Shown in pieces: positions 24,140 to 34,109 of a DNA stretch of 64,000 nucleotides. The stretch is from the NCBI RefSeq assembly GCF_023091225.1, contig NZ_JAHWXM010000003.1, positions 10,652 through 74,651 on the forward strand. The letters are read 5' to 3'. The notes under the pieces are model-generated. The model made no database searches and was not told where the DNA came from. It was given only the letters and a program-made list of their open reading frames with translations. The position numbers and the translations under genes were made by a program. Source of the stretch: Microbacterium galbinum (GTDB lineage Bacteria > Actinomycetota > Actinomycetes > Actinomycetales > Microbacteriaceae). The stretch's first letter is position 1. Each line of letters starts with the position of its first letter.

Positions 24140-24616
24140 ATGCCCAGGGAACGCGGGGAGAAGGTCATCGCGACCAATCGTCGCGCACGTCACGACTACA
24201 ACATCGAGAAGTCGTACGAGGCGGGGATGGTGCTCACCGGCACCGAAGTCAAGTCACTGCGCCAGGGGCGTGCGAACCTCTCTGACGGTTACGCGTTCGT
24301 CAAGGGCAACGAGGTCTTCCTCGACTCCGTGCACATCCCCGAGTACTCGCAGGGGCACTGGACGAACCATTCGGCCAAGCGCATCCGCAAGCTGCTGCTG
24401 CACCGCGAGGAGATCGTGAAGATCGCCCACGCGGTCTCCGCGGGCGGTTACACGCTGATCCCGCTCAAGCTGTACTTCTCCGACGGTCGCGCCAAGGTCG
24501 AGATCGCACTCGCCAAGGGAAAGCGCGAGTACGACAAACGCCAGACGCTCCGAGAGCGTCAGGACACGCGCGAAGCGGAACGCGCGATGCGACTGCGCAA
24601 CCGCGTCGGCGAATAG
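24140..24616 (+). CDS. smpB: SsrA-binding protein SmpB
   Basis: A 158-residue protein with the SmpB pattern: IATNRRARHDYNIEKSYEAG, TGTEVKSLRQGRANLSDGYAFV, IPEYSQG, LLLHREEI and the basic C-terminus DKRQTLRERQDTREAERAMRLR. It delivers tmRNA to stalled ribosomes. ATG 24140 is preceded by a CAGGAGAGC ribosome site, so the longer frame from 24107 was not used. The ftsEX-smpB order is common in this phylum. The tmRNA gene is not beside it in this window. Confidence 0.95.
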   Translation: MPRERGEKVIATNRRARHDYNIEKSYEAGMVLTGTEVKSLRQGRANLSDGYAFVKGNEVFLDSVHIPEYSQGHWTNHSAKRIRKLLLHREEIVKIAHAVSAGGYTLIPLKLYFSDGRAKVEIALAKGKREYDKRQTLRERQDTREAERAMRLRNRVGE

Positions 24617-24623
24617 CCGCAGG

Positions 24624-26489
24624 TCACGGCGACGGCGTGAAGCCGAAGGCCCGACCGAGGAACGCGAGTTCGCGTTCGAGGGCATCGACGACCGTCTCCG
24701 CGCGCCGGAAGCCGTGCCCCTCCCCGGGGTAGAGCACGTACTCGTGATCGACGCCCCGTCGGGTGAGCGCATCGCGGATCGCCTCGGACTGCGACGGAGG
24801 CACCACGATGTCATCGGCTCCCTGGAGCAGGAGCACCGGAACGTCGATCCGGTCGGCGTGCGTCAGGGGCGAGCGTTCGATGTACAGCTCCTCGGATGCC
24901 GGGAGCGGACCGACGAGGCCGTCGATGTAGTGCTTCTCGAAGTCGTGGGAGTCGGCGACGAGCATCCTCAGGTCGGAGACGCCGTAGCGCGAGATGCCCG
25001 CCGCGAACGCGCCCCCGCGCACGAGCGCGGAGAGGACCGTCCAACCACCGGCCGAGCCTCCGCGGATCGCGATGCGCGTCGGGTCCGCGAGGCCCGCCGC
25101 CGCGAGGCCGTGCCCCGCAGCGATGACGTCGTCGACGTCGACGATGCCCCACTGGCGGTCGAGCCGCTCGCGATAGGCGCGTCCATAGCCGGTCGACCCG
25201 CCGTAGTTCACGTCGAGCACCCCGATCCCGCGGCTCGTGTAGAACGCGAGCGCCGCCGAGGTCGCCCCGGTCACGTGAGCGGTCGGGCCGCCGTGCACCA
25301 GCACGAGGTACGGCGGGAGTTCGTCGGCAGATGCCGCAGCACCCGGGTTCGCGGGCGGATACGCGTAGGCGTGCACCGGGCCGTGACGGCCGTCGAAGGT
25401 GAGAGCGAGGGGCGGCGGCATCCACGCGGGATCGACGGCCTCGCCTCCGCGGACCGCGACGACGGCACCCGTGTCGAGATCGGCGCACCACACCCCGGAG
25501 GTGACGCCCGATCCGTTCCCCGAGAGCAGGACGAGCGAGCCGACGACGTCATCGATGCTCACGTGCCCGTCGCACGGCACCTCGACGCGTCGCTCGGAAC
25601 CGTCGCCGGAGAGGACGACGATCTCGTCGCGGCCGTTCGTGCGCACGGCCACGAGGCGCCCGTCATCGAGAGGCTGGAACCAGCGATTGCCGAGCACCCA
25701 CAGTCCGTAGCCGGTGTCGGCGTCGGCGGAGGTGAGAGGGGCCGGCGCGGCCGTGGGCGCGATCCCGTCGACGGTGACACGGTGCACGGCCCAGCGCCCG
25801 TCGCGGTCGTCCGCGAAGAGGAGTTCGTTCTCGGATATCCACTCCGGCTGCAGGGCCGCACGCGTGGACACCGAGCCCGTCTCGCCGGAGCGCAGGTCAC
25901 GCAGACGCAGGTGCGCTTCGTCCCACGGCATCCGCTCGCCCGACCATTCGACCCAGGCCAGTCTCGTGCCGTCGGGGGAGAGGGAGGGATGGGCGTAGAA
26001 GGCGCCGCTCTCGGTGTGCACGATGACGGCGGACGGGGACTCCGCGGCAGACCCGTCGGTCGGGATCTCGACGATCGCCCGACGGTGCTCGGTCGAGGTC
26101 AGGTCCTCGCGGACGGCGAGAAGGCGGCTGTCCTGCACGCGCAGCCCGCCGTGGGCGGGGCCCAGGGGAGTGAGAGCGACAGGCTCCGTGCCGCGACCGA
26201 GCCGGTAGACGCGCTGATCGTCGGCCTGGACGAAGAAGAGGGTGCCATCGGCGTCCGCCGTCCATGCTCCACCGCCGTACTCGTGCACGCGCGATCGAGC
26301 GCTCCAGGGGGCCGGGAGCACCTCATGTCCGAGCGATGAGCGCACCGTCATGCGACCGCCCTCTGCGGGCACGGACTCCGCCCACCAGATCTCCTCGCCG
26401 ACGAATCGTGCTCCGTCGAGGCGCGGGGAGGCCGCGGCGACGGATGCCGGGGTGAAGGGCGAGGACCAGGAACCGTACGGTGACGACAT
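24624..26489 (-). CDS. S9 family prolyl oligopeptidase-like peptidase
   Basis: A 621-residue serine peptidase. The N-terminal 350 residues give the WD/PD40-like repeats of a beta-propeller (AHPSLSPDGTRLAWVEWSGERMPWDEA, HLRLRDLRSGE). The alpha/beta hydrolase domain has the nucleophile in RGGSAGGW (Ser479), the acid in LLQGADDIVVPPSQSE and the His in YPGEGHGF. There is no signal peptide, so it is cytosolic and probably trims short peptides. Convergent with smpB, 7 bp apart. Confidence 0.9.
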   Translation of the reverse strand: MSSPYGSWSSPFTPASVAAASPRLDGARFVGEEIWWAESVPAEGGRMTVRSSLGHEVLPAPWSARSRVHEYGGGAWTADADGTLFFVQADDQRVYRLGRGTEPVALTPLGPAHGGLRVQDSRLLAVREDLTSTEHRRAIVEIPTDGSAAESPSAVIVHTESGAFYAHPSLSPDGTRLAWVEWSGERMPWDEAHLRLRDLRSGETGSVSTRAALQPEWISENELLFADDRDGRWAVHRVTVDGIAPTAAPAPLTSADADTGYGLWVLGNRWFQPLDDGRLVAVRTNGRDEIVVLSGDGSERRVEVPCDGHVSIDDVVGSLVLLSGNGSGVTSGVWCADLDTGAVVAVRGGEAVDPAWMPPPLALTFDGRHGPVHAYAYPPANPGAAASADELPPYLVLVHGGPTAHVTGATSAALAFYTSRGIGVLDVNYGGSTGYGRAYRERLDRQWGIVDVDDVIAAGHGLAAAGLADPTRIAIRGGSAGGWTVLSALVRGGAFAAGISRYGVSDLRMLVADSHDFEKHYIDGLVGPLPASEELYIERSPLTHADRIDVPVLLLQGADDIVVPPSQSEAIRDALTRRGVDHEYVLYPGEGHGFRRAETVVDALERELAFLGRAFGFTPSP

Positions 26490-26536
26490 GCTTCGAGCCT
26501 ATGCGTCGACGCGAGCGCGCCGGGCCCGGGTGTGCG

Positions 26537-27223
26537 TCAGACCGCGCGGAGGACGGCGACGACCTTTCCGAGGACGACGGCTTCGTCGCCGAGGATCGGT
26601 TCGAACGCCGAGTTGCGCGGAAGCAGCCAGGTGTGGCCGTCGCGGCGCCGGAAGGTCTTGACCGTCGCCTCACCGTCGAGCATCGCCGCCACGATCTCGC
26701 CGTTCTCGGCCGTGTGCTGGGAGCGGACGACGACCCAGTCGCCGTCGCAGATCGCCGCGTCGATCATGGACTCGCCCGAGACCTTGAGCATGAACAGGTC
26801 GCCCTTTCCGACGAGCTGTCGCGGCAGGGGGAAGATCTCCTCGACGTGCTGGTCGGCCGTGATCGGGACGCCGGCGGCGATGCGACCGACGAGGGGCACC
26901 AGAGCAGCGTCGCCCACGGGAGTGGCGACATCGGCGGGGTTCTCGGTGCTCGTGCCGGGGAGATCGATCAGGACCTCCATCGCACGCGTCTTGCCGGGAT
27001 CGCGACGCAGGTAGCCGCTGAGCTCGAGCTGGCCGAGTTGGTGGGTCACGCTCGAGAGCGACTTGAGCCCGACGGCGTCGCCGATCTCGCGCATGCTCGG
27101 CGGATACCCCTGCTGGGCGATCGACGCCTGGATCACCTCGAGAATGGCCATCTGCTTGGGGCTCAGACTCTTCCGACGGCGTGTGCGCGGTGCCTCGGGA
27201 TCGGGGGCGGTGATCTCGCTCAT
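26537..27223 (-). CDS. lexA: LexA repressor
   Basis: A 228-residue SOS repressor. The winged helix-turn-helix occupies about 18-85 ([46 protein letters not shown]). Self-cleavage site Ala117-Gly118 in RIAAGVP, catalytic Ser152 in GESM and Lys189 in ATVKTF. RecA filaments on damaged DNA trigger cleavage. A ribosome site AAGGAG precedes the ATG. It is divergent from the LysM gene, with SOS-box-like sites between them. Confidence 0.96.
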   Translation of the reverse strand: MSEITAPDPEAPRTRRRKSLSPKQMAILEVIQASIAQQGYPPSMREIGDAVGLKSLSSVTHQLGQLELSGYLRRDPGKTRAMEVLIDLPGTSTENPADVATPVGDAALVPLVGRIAAGVPITADQHVEEIFPLPRQLVGKGDLFMLKVSGESMIDAAICDGDWVVVRSQHTAENGEIVAAMLDGEATVKTFRRRDGHTWLLPRNSAFEPILGDEAVVLGKVVAVLRAV

Positions 27224-27532
27224 GATGCTCCTTCGGTGCGCGATTCCGGCGTCCTTCTTCGAATGTCGGAGGCCCGTGGTTCGGTGTTGGTATCGAAACC
27301 GTATCCGAGAAAAGCGCGGATGTGGAAGATCTGTTCGAGCGTGTCGGTGAAATCGCGGACGTGATTTCGAAGAAAGCTTGACAGATATTCGAATTCGAAG
27401 ATACCTTCGGAACGTAGCTTCGCACTCGCCCCTCCCGGCCGAGAGGCGGATGCGAACGCTACGCCAACGTGGTCATCGCTCGCGGGTGATGACAGACCTC
27501 CGGTTCACCGGAGCAAGGCAGAGGAGAACGAC
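27224..27532. promoter_or_regulatory. lexA-LysM intergenic region with SOS-box candidates
   Basis: 309 bp without a gene. Two sites fit the actinobacterial pattern TCGAAC-N4-GTTCGA: TGGAAG-ATCT-GTTCGA at 27323-27338 (10 of 12 positions), placed to control lexA, and TCGAAG-ATAC-CTTCGG at 27395-27410 (9 of 12, with a perfect CGAAG/CTTCG core). The second overlaps the -10 of a plus-strand promoter: TTGACA at 27378-27383, 18 bp, TACCTT at 27402-27407, aimed at the LysM gene. TTCGAATTCGAA (27388-27399) fills the promoter spacer. LexA binding here would repress both genes. Confidence 0.7.
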
Positions 27533-27895
27533 ATGAGCAGCATCACCTTCAGCACCGCAGCCGTCCGTCCGGTCCGCCCGGCGACGCGTCTCCGGCTGAC
27601 GGCGCGCGGTCGTCGTGTGCTGCTTGCTCTGGCTGCGCTTCCTCTCGCAGTCGGCATCGCCTTCGCCGCGCTCAGCGGCGGCAGCGCGCTGGCGACCGGC
27701 GAGGGGGCGGGCACGGTGACGTTCGAGACGGTCACCGTGATGCCCGGCGACACGCTGTGGTCGATCGCGGCCGAGGTCTCGCCCGAGTCCGACCCGCGAG
27801 AGGTGATCGGCGAGATCACTCGTCTCAACATGCTGCAGGGCGGCGTGCTGCAGATCGGCCAGGAGCTGTCGATCCCTGCGGAGTACGCGAGCTGA
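27533..27895 (+). CDS. LysM protein, probable SOS division inhibitor
   Basis: A 120-residue protein. A basic N-terminus (TRLRLTARGRR) is followed by one membrane helix (VLLALAALPLAVGIAFAALSG, about 34-55) and a C-terminal LysM domain (VTVMPGDTLWSIAAEVSP to LQIGQELSIP, about 66-117). Small LysM membrane proteins divergent from lexA are known as SOS cell-division suppressors: YneA in Bacillus, ChiZ (Rv2719c) in mycobacteria, DivS at the same place in corynebacteria. Same position, size and a candidate LexA box make this the likely role here; division arrest itself is inferred. Confidence 0.8.
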   Translation: MSSITFSTAAVRPVRPATRLRLTARGRRVLLALAALPLAVGIAFAALSGGSALATGEGAGTVTFETVTVMPGDTLWSIAAEVSPESDPREVIGEITRLNMLQGGVLQIGQELSIPAEYAS

Positions 27896-27972
27896 CTCGT
27901 CCGGCCGTCGTCCCCACCGCAAAAGGCGGTAACGCGGAGAGCGGCCCCGGCCGTGCGGCCTAGCATGGAGTG

Positions 27973-29058
27973 GTGACTTCTTCGCTCGATGATCTCCCTC
28001 TCCGCGACGATCTCCGAGGGCTCACCCCGTATGGGGCACCTCAGGCGCCGCTCCCTATCGCTCTGAACGTCAACGAGAACACGCATCCCGTACCGGATGC
28101 CGTGGCGAGCGACATCCTCGACGACATCGCGGTCGCGCTCCGCGACGTGAATCGCTACCCCGACCGCGAGTTCACGGCTCTCCGTGAGGGCTTCGCGCAG
28201 TACCTCGGTCACGGCCTCGATGCCTCGCAGATCTGGGCGGGCAACGGCTCGAACGAGGTGCTCCAGCACATCCTCCAGGCTTTCGCCGGCCCGGGGCGGA
28301 CGGTCTTCGGCTTCGCGCCGACGTACTCGATGTACCCCTTGCTGGCGCAGGGGACGGGCGCGCGCTGGGTGGCGGGGGAGCGCCAACCCGACTATACGAT
28401 CACCCCGGAAGAGGCGGTCGCTCAGATCGAGCAGGTCGATCCCGACGTGGTGCTCCTGTGCTCGCCGAACAATCCGACGGGGACGCCGCTCGGACTCGAC
28501 GTCATAGAGGCCGTCTATGCCGCCGCGCGCGGTGTGGTCGTGGTCGACGAGGCCTATCAGGAGTTCGCTCCGCACGACGCACCCTCGGCGCTCACGCTGC
28601 TGGAGGGACGCCCGCGGCTCGCGGTGTCGCGCACGATGAGCAAGGCCTTCGCCTTCGCCGGAGCGCGGGTGGGATACCTGGCCGCCGATCCCGCGTTCAT
28701 CGACGCCCTGCGTCTCGTGCGATTGCCGTACCACCTGAGCGCGCTCACCCAGGCGGCGGCGGTCGCCGCGCTGCGCAACTCCGACGTCATGCTGGGCATG
28801 GTCGAGGAGATCGTCGCGCAGCGCGATCGCATCACAGCGACGCTCGAGGCGCTCGGATACACGCCTCACGAGTCCTGGTCCAACTTCGTGCTGTTCGGCG
28901 GCGTCTCCGATCCGAAGGTCACGTGGCAGCGTCTCTACGAGCAGGGCGTGCTCGTCCGAGACGTCGGGATCCCCGGCCACCTGCGCGTCACCGCGGGCAC
29001 CGAGGCCGAGACCACGGCGTTCCTCGATGCGCTGGCCTCGATAGAATCGGCCTCATGA
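27973..29058 (+). CDS. hisC: Histidinol-phosphate aminotransferase
   Basis: A 361-residue fold-type I PLP aminotransferase. LNVNENTHP, the substrate region [18 protein letters not shown] and the PLP lysine in [17 protein letters not shown] are all present. It converts imidazole acetol phosphate to histidinol phosphate. Two adjacent GTGs are possible starts; I chose 27973 because TAGCAT lies 6 nt before it (leaderless layout). First gene of hisC-hisB-hisH-priA; hisD, upstream in many relatives, is not in this window. Confidence 0.93.
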   Translation: MTSSLDDLPLRDDLRGLTPYGAPQAPLPIALNVNENTHPVPDAVASDILDDIAVALRDVNRYPDREFTALREGFAQYLGHGLDASQIWAGNGSNEVLQHILQAFAGPGRTVFGFAPTYSMYPLLAQGTGARWVAGERQPDYTITPEEAVAQIEQVDPDVVLLCSPNNPTGTPLGLDVIEAVYAAARGVVVVDEAYQEFAPHDAPSALTLLEGRPRLAVSRTMSKAFAFAGARVGYLAADPAFIDALRLVRLPYHLSALTQAAAVAALRNSDVMLGMVEEIVAQRDRITATLEALGYTPHESWSNFVLFGGVSDPKVTWQRLYEQGVLVRDVGIPGHLRVTAGTEAETTAFLDALASIESAS

Positions 29059-29672
29059 GCACCCCCACCCCGGCCCCGCGCACCGCGCGCCGCGTGCGCA
29101 GCACGTCGGAGTCCACCGTCGAGCTCGAGCTGAACCTCGATGGCACCGGCGCCAGCCGCATCGACACCTCCGTTCCGTTCTTCGACCACATGCTCACGGC
29201 TTTCGCCAAGCACTCGCTCACCGATCTGACGGTGCGGGCTTCGGGCGACACCCACATCGATGCGCACCACACCGTCGAGGACATCTCGATCGTGCTCGGC
29301 CAGGCGATCGGTGAGGCGCTCGGCGACAAGGCGGGAATCTCGCGCTACGGCGATGCGCTCGTGCCGCTCGACGAGGCGCTCGCCCAGGCCGTCGTCGACA
29401 TCTCCGGCCGTCCGTACCTCGTGCACGAGGGCGAGCCCGCGGGCTTCGAGCAGCACCTCATCGGCGGCCACTTCACGGGCTCGCTCGTCCGGCACACCTT
29501 CGAGGCGATCGCCTTCAACGCGGCGCTCACCGTTCACGTGCGCGTGCTGGGTGGTCGCGACCCGCACCACATCGCCGAAGCGGAGTACAAGGCCTTCGCG
29601 CGCGCTTTCCGGCAGGCCAAGGCGCTCGACCCGCTGGTCGACGGCATCCCGTCGACCAAGGGCGCGCTGTGA
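29055..29672 (+). CDS. hisB: Imidazoleglycerol-phosphate dehydratase
   Basis: A 205-residue monofunctional dehydratase without a fused phosphatase. Signature segments: [32 protein letters not shown] and [18 protein letters not shown], which carry the two manganese-binding His clusters. It overlaps hisC by 4 bp. A TAGAAT box at 29042-29047, 7 nt before the ATG, could give an extra leaderless transcript from within hisC. Confidence 0.95.
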   Translation: MSTPTPAPRTARRVRSTSESTVELELNLDGTGASRIDTSVPFFDHMLTAFAKHSLTDLTVRASGDTHIDAHHTVEDISIVLGQAIGEALGDKAGISRYGDALVPLDEALAQAVVDISGRPYLVHEGEPAGFEQHLIGGHFTGSLVRHTFEAIAFNAALTVHVRVLGGRDPHHIAEAEYKAFARAFRQAKALDPLVDGIPSTKGAL

Positions 29673-30304
29673 CCCGCACGCCCCGGGTCGCCGTCTTCGA
29701 CTACGAGTCCGGCAACGTGCACTCCGCGGTGAAGGCGCTGGTCGCCGCCGGAGCGGACGCCGTCCTCACTCGCGATCGCACCGAGGCGCTCGAAGCCGAT
29801 GGACTGCTCGTGCCGGGCGTCGGCGCGTTCGCCGCGGTCCGTGACGCCCTGCGGGCGCACGGCGGAGACGACATCATCGATCGTCGGCTCGCGGGTGGAC
29901 GCCCGGTCATGGGAATCTGCGTCGGGATGCAGGTGCTCTTCGAACGCGGTGTCGAACGCGGGCAGAACACCGAGGGATTGGGGGAGTGGCCGGGAGCGGT
30001 CACCGAGCTCAACGCCTCGGTCCTCCCGCACATGGGGTGGAACACGGTATCCCCGGGGCCCGACAGCATCCTGTTCGACGGCATCGAGGACGAACGCTTC
30101 TACTTCGTGCACTCGTACGCGGCTCAGACCTGGGAACTCGACGTCATCCCGCCGTTCCCGCAGCCCGTTCTCACCTGGACGACCTACGGTGATCCGTTCC
30201 TGGCCGCGGTCGAGAACGGCCCGCTTACCGCGACGCAGTTCCACCCGGAGAAGTCGGGGGACGCGGGCATCCGTCTCCTGCGCAACTGGACCCGGAGCCT
30301 CTGA
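29669..30304 (+). CDS. hisH: Imidazole glycerol phosphate synthase glutaminase subunit
   Basis: A 211-residue class I glutamine amidotransferase. Catalytic Cys in [12 protein letters not shown] and the His/Glu pair in TQFHPEKSG; the oxyanion strand GVGAF is also present. It supplies ammonia to HisF to close the imidazole ring. GTG start overlaps the hisB stop. hisF is not in the window. Confidence 0.95.
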   Translation: MTRTPRVAVFDYESGNVHSAVKALVAAGADAVLTRDRTEALEADGLLVPGVGAFAAVRDALRAHGGDDIIDRRLAGGRPVMGICVGMQVLFERGVERGQNTEGLGEWPGAVTELNASVLPHMGWNTVSPGPDSILFDGIEDERFYFVHSYAAQTWELDVIPPFPQPVLTWTTYGDPFLAAVENGPLTATQFHPEKSGDAGIRLLRNWTRSL

Positions 30305-30406
30305 GAGGCGCCGCCCGGCGTCACGCATTTTGAGGCCCGTGCGGCCGCAGAGTACCCTCGAATCTCGTGCCCGCAGCGGGCGCCGAGCCCCCACACCAAG
30401 GACGTC

Positions 30407-31153
30407 ATGAACGACTTCGCACAGTCTCCCTCTCTCACGCTGCTCCCCGCGGTCGATGTCGCCGGTGGCAAGGCCGTGCGCCTCACGCGGGGCGAGGCCG
30501 GCACGGAGACCAGCTACGGAGATCCGCTGGATGCCGCCGGCGAATGGGTCTCGCAGGGCGCTCAGTGGATCCACCTCGTCGATCTCGATGCGGCGTTCGG
30601 CCGCGGGAGCAACGCGCCGATCCTGCGCAAGGTCATCAAGCAGTACCGAGGTGTGAACATCGAACTCTCGGGCGGAATCCGCGACGACGCGACCCTCGAG
30701 GCCGCTCTCGAGAGCGGAGCGACCCGGATCAACCTCGGCACGGCTGCGCTGGAGAACCCGGAGTGGGCGGCCGACGTGATCGGCCGTTACGGCGAAGCGA
30801 TCGCCGTCGGTCTGGACGTCCGCGGCACGACCCTCGCAGCACGTGGGTGGACGAAGGAGGGCGGCGACCTCTGGGAGGTGCTCGACCGCCTGGAGGACGC
30901 GGGCTGCAGCCGTTACGTGCTCACCGATGTGACGAAGGACGGCACGCTGCGCGGCCCGAACCTGGAGCTCCTGCGCGAGGTCACCGCCCGTACGCCGAAG
31001 CCCGTCGTCGCCTCGGGCGGCATCTCGAGCCTCGACGACATCGCCGCGCTGCGCGAGTTGGTGCCGCTCGGAGTCGAGGGCGCCATCGTGGGCAAGGCCC
31101 TGTACGCCGGGGCGTTCACCCTTGCTGAGGCGCTGGATGTCGCCGGCGACTGA
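30407..31153 (+). CDS. priA: PriA: HisA/TrpF dual-substrate isomerase
   Basis: A 248-residue beta/alpha barrel. [15 protein letters not shown] with the N-terminal catalytic Asp, [26 protein letters not shown] with the second Asp-Gly-Thr, and [12 protein letters not shown] are the HisA pattern. In Actinobacteria this protein (PriA) usually acts in both histidine and tryptophan synthesis; the active-site Arg in [15 protein letters not shown] fits. Separated from hisH by 102 bp with TACCCT and an AAGGACG ribosome site, so it may have its own promoter. Confidence 0.93.
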   Translation: MNDFAQSPSLTLLPAVDVAGGKAVRLTRGEAGTETSYGDPLDAAGEWVSQGAQWIHLVDLDAAFGRGSNAPILRKVIKQYRGVNIELSGGIRDDATLEAALESGATRINLGTAALENPEWAADVIGRYGEAIAVGLDVRGTTLAARGWTKEGGDLWEVLDRLEDAGCSRYVLTDVTKDGTLRGPNLELLREVTARTPKPVVASGGISSLDDIAALRELVPLGVEGAIVGKALYAGAFTLAEALDVAGD

Positions 31154-31964
31154 CGACTCCTGCGGTCACGGCCCGCACGGTCACGGTTCCCACGACCACG
31201 CGGGTGCGGCGAACCGTGGCGACTCCGCTGGAGTTCCGTGGGAGGGGCGCAGTTTCGAGGAGAACCAGCACGCCGCCGATGACGGCTCCGCCGATCCCGC
31301 CCTGCTCGCCGCGCTGCTGAGTTTCCGCGCGGGTTCCGGTAGCCAGGTGGAGGTCGTGGACGCCTTCCGCCATGCGCGTGTGCTCATCCCGCTCGTCGCC
31401 GAGAAGGGCGAGGAGGGTGTCGCCCCGAGCGGACTCGCCGTCGACAAGACGCAGGAGCTCTCGATCGTGACGGTCGCGGCACCGGACGGGCGTCGCGTGC
31501 AACCCGTGTTCTCCTCGGTGGCGGCGATGCAGCGATGGGACGCGTCGGCGCGACCCATTCCCGTCGACGCCGTTCGCGCGGCTCTCGCGGCATCCGCCGA
31601 CGACACCGATCTGATCGTGCTCGACCCGACGTCGGAGACCGAGTTCGTGATCCGCCGCCCCGCGGTGTGGGCGATCGCGCAGGAGCACGCGTGGGAACCG
31701 AGCTTCCTCTCGCCCGAGGTGTTCGCCGCCCTGCAGGCGAGCGTCGCGCAGGAGCTCGCGGTGATCGACGTGGCCGTGGCCGCGGGGGATCCGGATGCGC
31801 GTCTGCGGGGTCCCGAACTGATCGTGATCCTCGAACTCGTCGACGGACTCGAGCGAGAGGTCCTCGACGCGGTGCTCGCCCGCCTCGCTCAGCGCTGGTC
31901 GTCCGACGACCGTATCGCCGTCCTCGCGGACTCCCTCACCGTCAAACTCCGCCGCAGCGCCTGA
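31137..31964 (+). CDS. SseB-like protein with His-rich N-terminus
   Basis: A 275-residue protein taken from ATG 31137, which overlaps the end of priA by 17 bp. Residues about 8-22 are His/Gly-rich ([15 protein letters not shown]), a metal-binding-like tail. The rest resembles SseB-type proteins: [57 protein letters not shown] and a C-terminal acidic repeat ([15 protein letters not shown]). SseB proteins are poorly understood. Coupling to priA suggests co-expression, not shared function. Confidence 0.72.
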   Translation: MSPATDDSCGHGPHGHGSHDHAGAANRGDSAGVPWEGRSFEENQHAADDGSADPALLAALLSFRAGSGSQVEVVDAFRHARVLIPLVAEKGEEGVAPSGLAVDKTQELSIVTVAAPDGRRVQPVFSSVAAMQRWDASARPIPVDAVRAALAASADDTDLIVLDPTSETEFVIRRPAVWAIAQEHAWEPSFLSPEVFAALQASVAQELAVIDVAVAAGDPDARLRGPELIVILELVDGLEREVLDAVLARLAQRWSSDDRIAVLADSLTVKLRRSA

Positions 31965-32023
31965 CCGTCGCTGCTTCGCTCACGGCATCGACTGCTTTCG
32001 GTTCGACGATGAGTGCGGGCGGA

Positions 32024-32101
32024 GCGATGCTGCCCGAACGAGCATCGGGAGGGGCCCGCGAAGCGGGAGGGTCCCCGTTCTGCGAGAGAGGGCAGCATCG
32101 C
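32024..32101. repeat. Nested palindromic element with 12-bp arms
   Basis: GCGATGCTGCCC (32024-32035) and its exact complement GGGCAGCATCGC (32090-32101) enclose 54 bases that fold again: GAACG/CGTTC, GGGA/TCCC and a CCCGC-GAA-GCGGG tip. It lies in the 173-bp gap between convergent genes, so it may simply be a strong bidirectional terminator, but the size and nested symmetry are more like a REP-type or mobile palindromic element. Confidence 0.6.
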
Positions 32102-32137
32102 GCAGCTCGCCCCCGAGGTCATGCATCCCCGGAGAAA

Positions 32138-32536
32138 CTAGTTGACCGGCCCGGTCCACTTCTCTCCCGGCCCCTTGCCGATCGGGTCGGGGATGACGGA
32201 AGCCTCACGGAAGGCGAGCTGGAGCGAGCGCAATCCGTCGCGCAGGGAGCGCGCGTGCATGTCGCTGATCTCGGGGGCACCGGCGGTGATGAGTCCTGCG
32301 AGGGAGTTGATGAGCTTGCGCGCCTCGTCGAGGTCGAGCTGATCCTGCGCGTTCGGGTCGTCGGCGAGACCGAGCTTGACGGCGGCCGCGCTCATGAGGT
32401 GCACGGCGGCGGTGGTGATGACCTCGACGGCGGGGACGTCGGCGATGTCGCGCGTTGCGGACGACGCGGCCTCCTCCTGCCGTGCCCAGCGCGCTTCGCG
32501 CTCGCGGTCAGCCTCGTTGGATGCCTGGTTCGTCAC
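32138..32536 (-). CDS. DUF1844 family protein
   Basis: A 132-residue protein starting at GTG 32536. The charged N-terminus (EADREREARWARQEEAAS) leads into VITTAAVHLMSAAAVKLGLADD and DLDEARKLINSLAGLI, the conserved core of DUF1844. These all-helical proteins occur next to infC-rpmI-rplT in many Actinobacteria, as here, divergently. Function unknown. Confidence 0.82.
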   Translation of the reverse strand: MTNQASNEADREREARWARQEEAASSATRDIADVPAVEVITTAAVHLMSAAAVKLGLADDPNAQDQLDLDEARKLINSLAGLITAGAPEISDMHARSLRDGLRSLQLAFREASVIPDPIGKGPGEKWTGPVN

Positions 32537-32553
32537 TTCGCCTTGCCTTCTGT

Positions 32554-32790
32554 TAGACTTTGTCGGGCTCCGGAGCGTCATGCTCCGGCACGAAAGAGGA
32601 TTCACTTCCCACCCGCGCTTGCCGTTCCAGGCTACCGGGTCTTGCACTCCACCGGATCCGCTCGCAGAGCGGGGCGGTCGTCAGGGTGCGAAGCCGGCTT
32701 CTGAAGGCCGGTGGGTGGGGACGATTCTGATTTCGCCCGGAATGCTGACAGCATCCCGGTGGCCGAATCCCATCGTCTAAGGAGTTCCGC
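32554..32790 (+). promoter_or_regulatory. Promoter and structured leader of infC operon
   Basis: TAGACT at 32554-32559 is a likely -10, giving a leader of about 225 nt. It contains a perfect 7-bp hairpin (CCGGAGC/GCTCCGG, 32570-32588), a CCGCTC-GCA-GAGCGG hairpin near 32655, a CCGGCTT/AAG-CCGG stem near 32695 and ATGCTG-A-CAGCAT just before the ribosome site AAGGAG (32779-32784). infC-rpmI-rplT leaders bind L20 or IF3 in other bacteria; autoregulation by this leader is inferred. Confidence 0.6.
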
Positions 32791-33411
<621 letters not shown>

Positions 33412-33484
33412 CACCCGCCCCACACACTCCCGCACCGCGGGTTGACACCGTCGCCTGAGAAGGCGCCATACGAAGGAAGAGAAG

Positions 33485-33679
33485 ATGCCGAAGCAGAAGA
33501 CCCATTCGGGTGCGAAGAAGCGCTTCAAGATCACCGGCAGCGGAAAGCTGAAGAAGCAGCAGGCTGGCATGCGTCACAACCTCGAGCACAAGTCGAGCCG
33601 TCGCACCCGTCGCCTCAACCAGGACCAGGTTCTGTCGAAGGCAGACGCCAAGGTCGCGAACAAGCTTCTCGGTCGCTGA
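33485..33679 (+). CDS. rpmI: Ribosomal protein bL35
   Basis: A 64-residue basic protein: [21 protein letters not shown] is the L35 signature. GGAAGAG ribosome site before the ATG. A TTGACA at 33442-33447 with CATACG 19 bp later could be an internal promoter for rpmI-rplT. Second gene of infC-rpmI-rplT. Confidence 0.96.
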   Translation: MPKQKTHSGAKKRFKITGSGKLKKQQAGMRHNLEHKSSRRTRRLNQDQVLSKADAKVANKLLGR

Positions 33680-33710
33680 CGCGCCGAACGCACGATAGGA
33701 ATACAGGAAA

Positions 33711-34097
33711 ATGGCAAGAGTCAAGCGGGCGGTAAACGCTCACAAGAAGCGCCGGGTCATCCTCGAGCGCGCCTCCGGTTACCGCGGCCAGCGTTCGCGC
33801 CTCTACCGGAAGGCCAAGGAGCAGGTCATCCACTCCCTGGTCTACTCGTACCGGGACCGTCGCAAGCGCAAGGGTGACTTCCGTCGCCTCTGGATCCAGC
33901 GCATCAACGCTGCGGCACGCCAGAACGGCATCACGTACAACCGCTTCATCCAGGGCCTCGGCCTCGCGGGTGTGACGGTCGACCGTCGTATGCTCGCCGA
34001 CCTCGCGGTCAACGACGCAGCGACGTTCACGACTCTCGTCGAGACGGCCAAGAAGGCTCTGCCTTCCGACGTCAACGCTCCGAAGTCGGCTGCGTAA
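33711..34097 (+). CDS. rplT: Ribosomal protein bL20
   Basis: A 128-residue protein with the L20 pattern: [56 protein letters not shown] and YNRFIQGL. L20 is an early assembly protein of the large subunit and represses this operon in several bacteria. A strong terminator follows. Confidence 0.97.
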   Translation: MARVKRAVNAHKKRRVILERASGYRGQRSRLYRKAKEQVIHSLVYSYRDRRKRKGDFRRLWIQRINAAARQNGITYNRFIQGLGLAGVTVDRRMLADLAVNDAATFTTLVETAKKALPSDVNAPKSAA

Positions 34098-34109
34098 GCA
34101 GCGATCTCT

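Noticed and set aside
27388..27399. TTCGAATTCGAA as the LexA box by itself
   Set aside because: It lacks the 4-bp gap of the actinobacterial consensus; the overlapping CGAAG-ATAC-CTTCG has the right spacing and is preferred.
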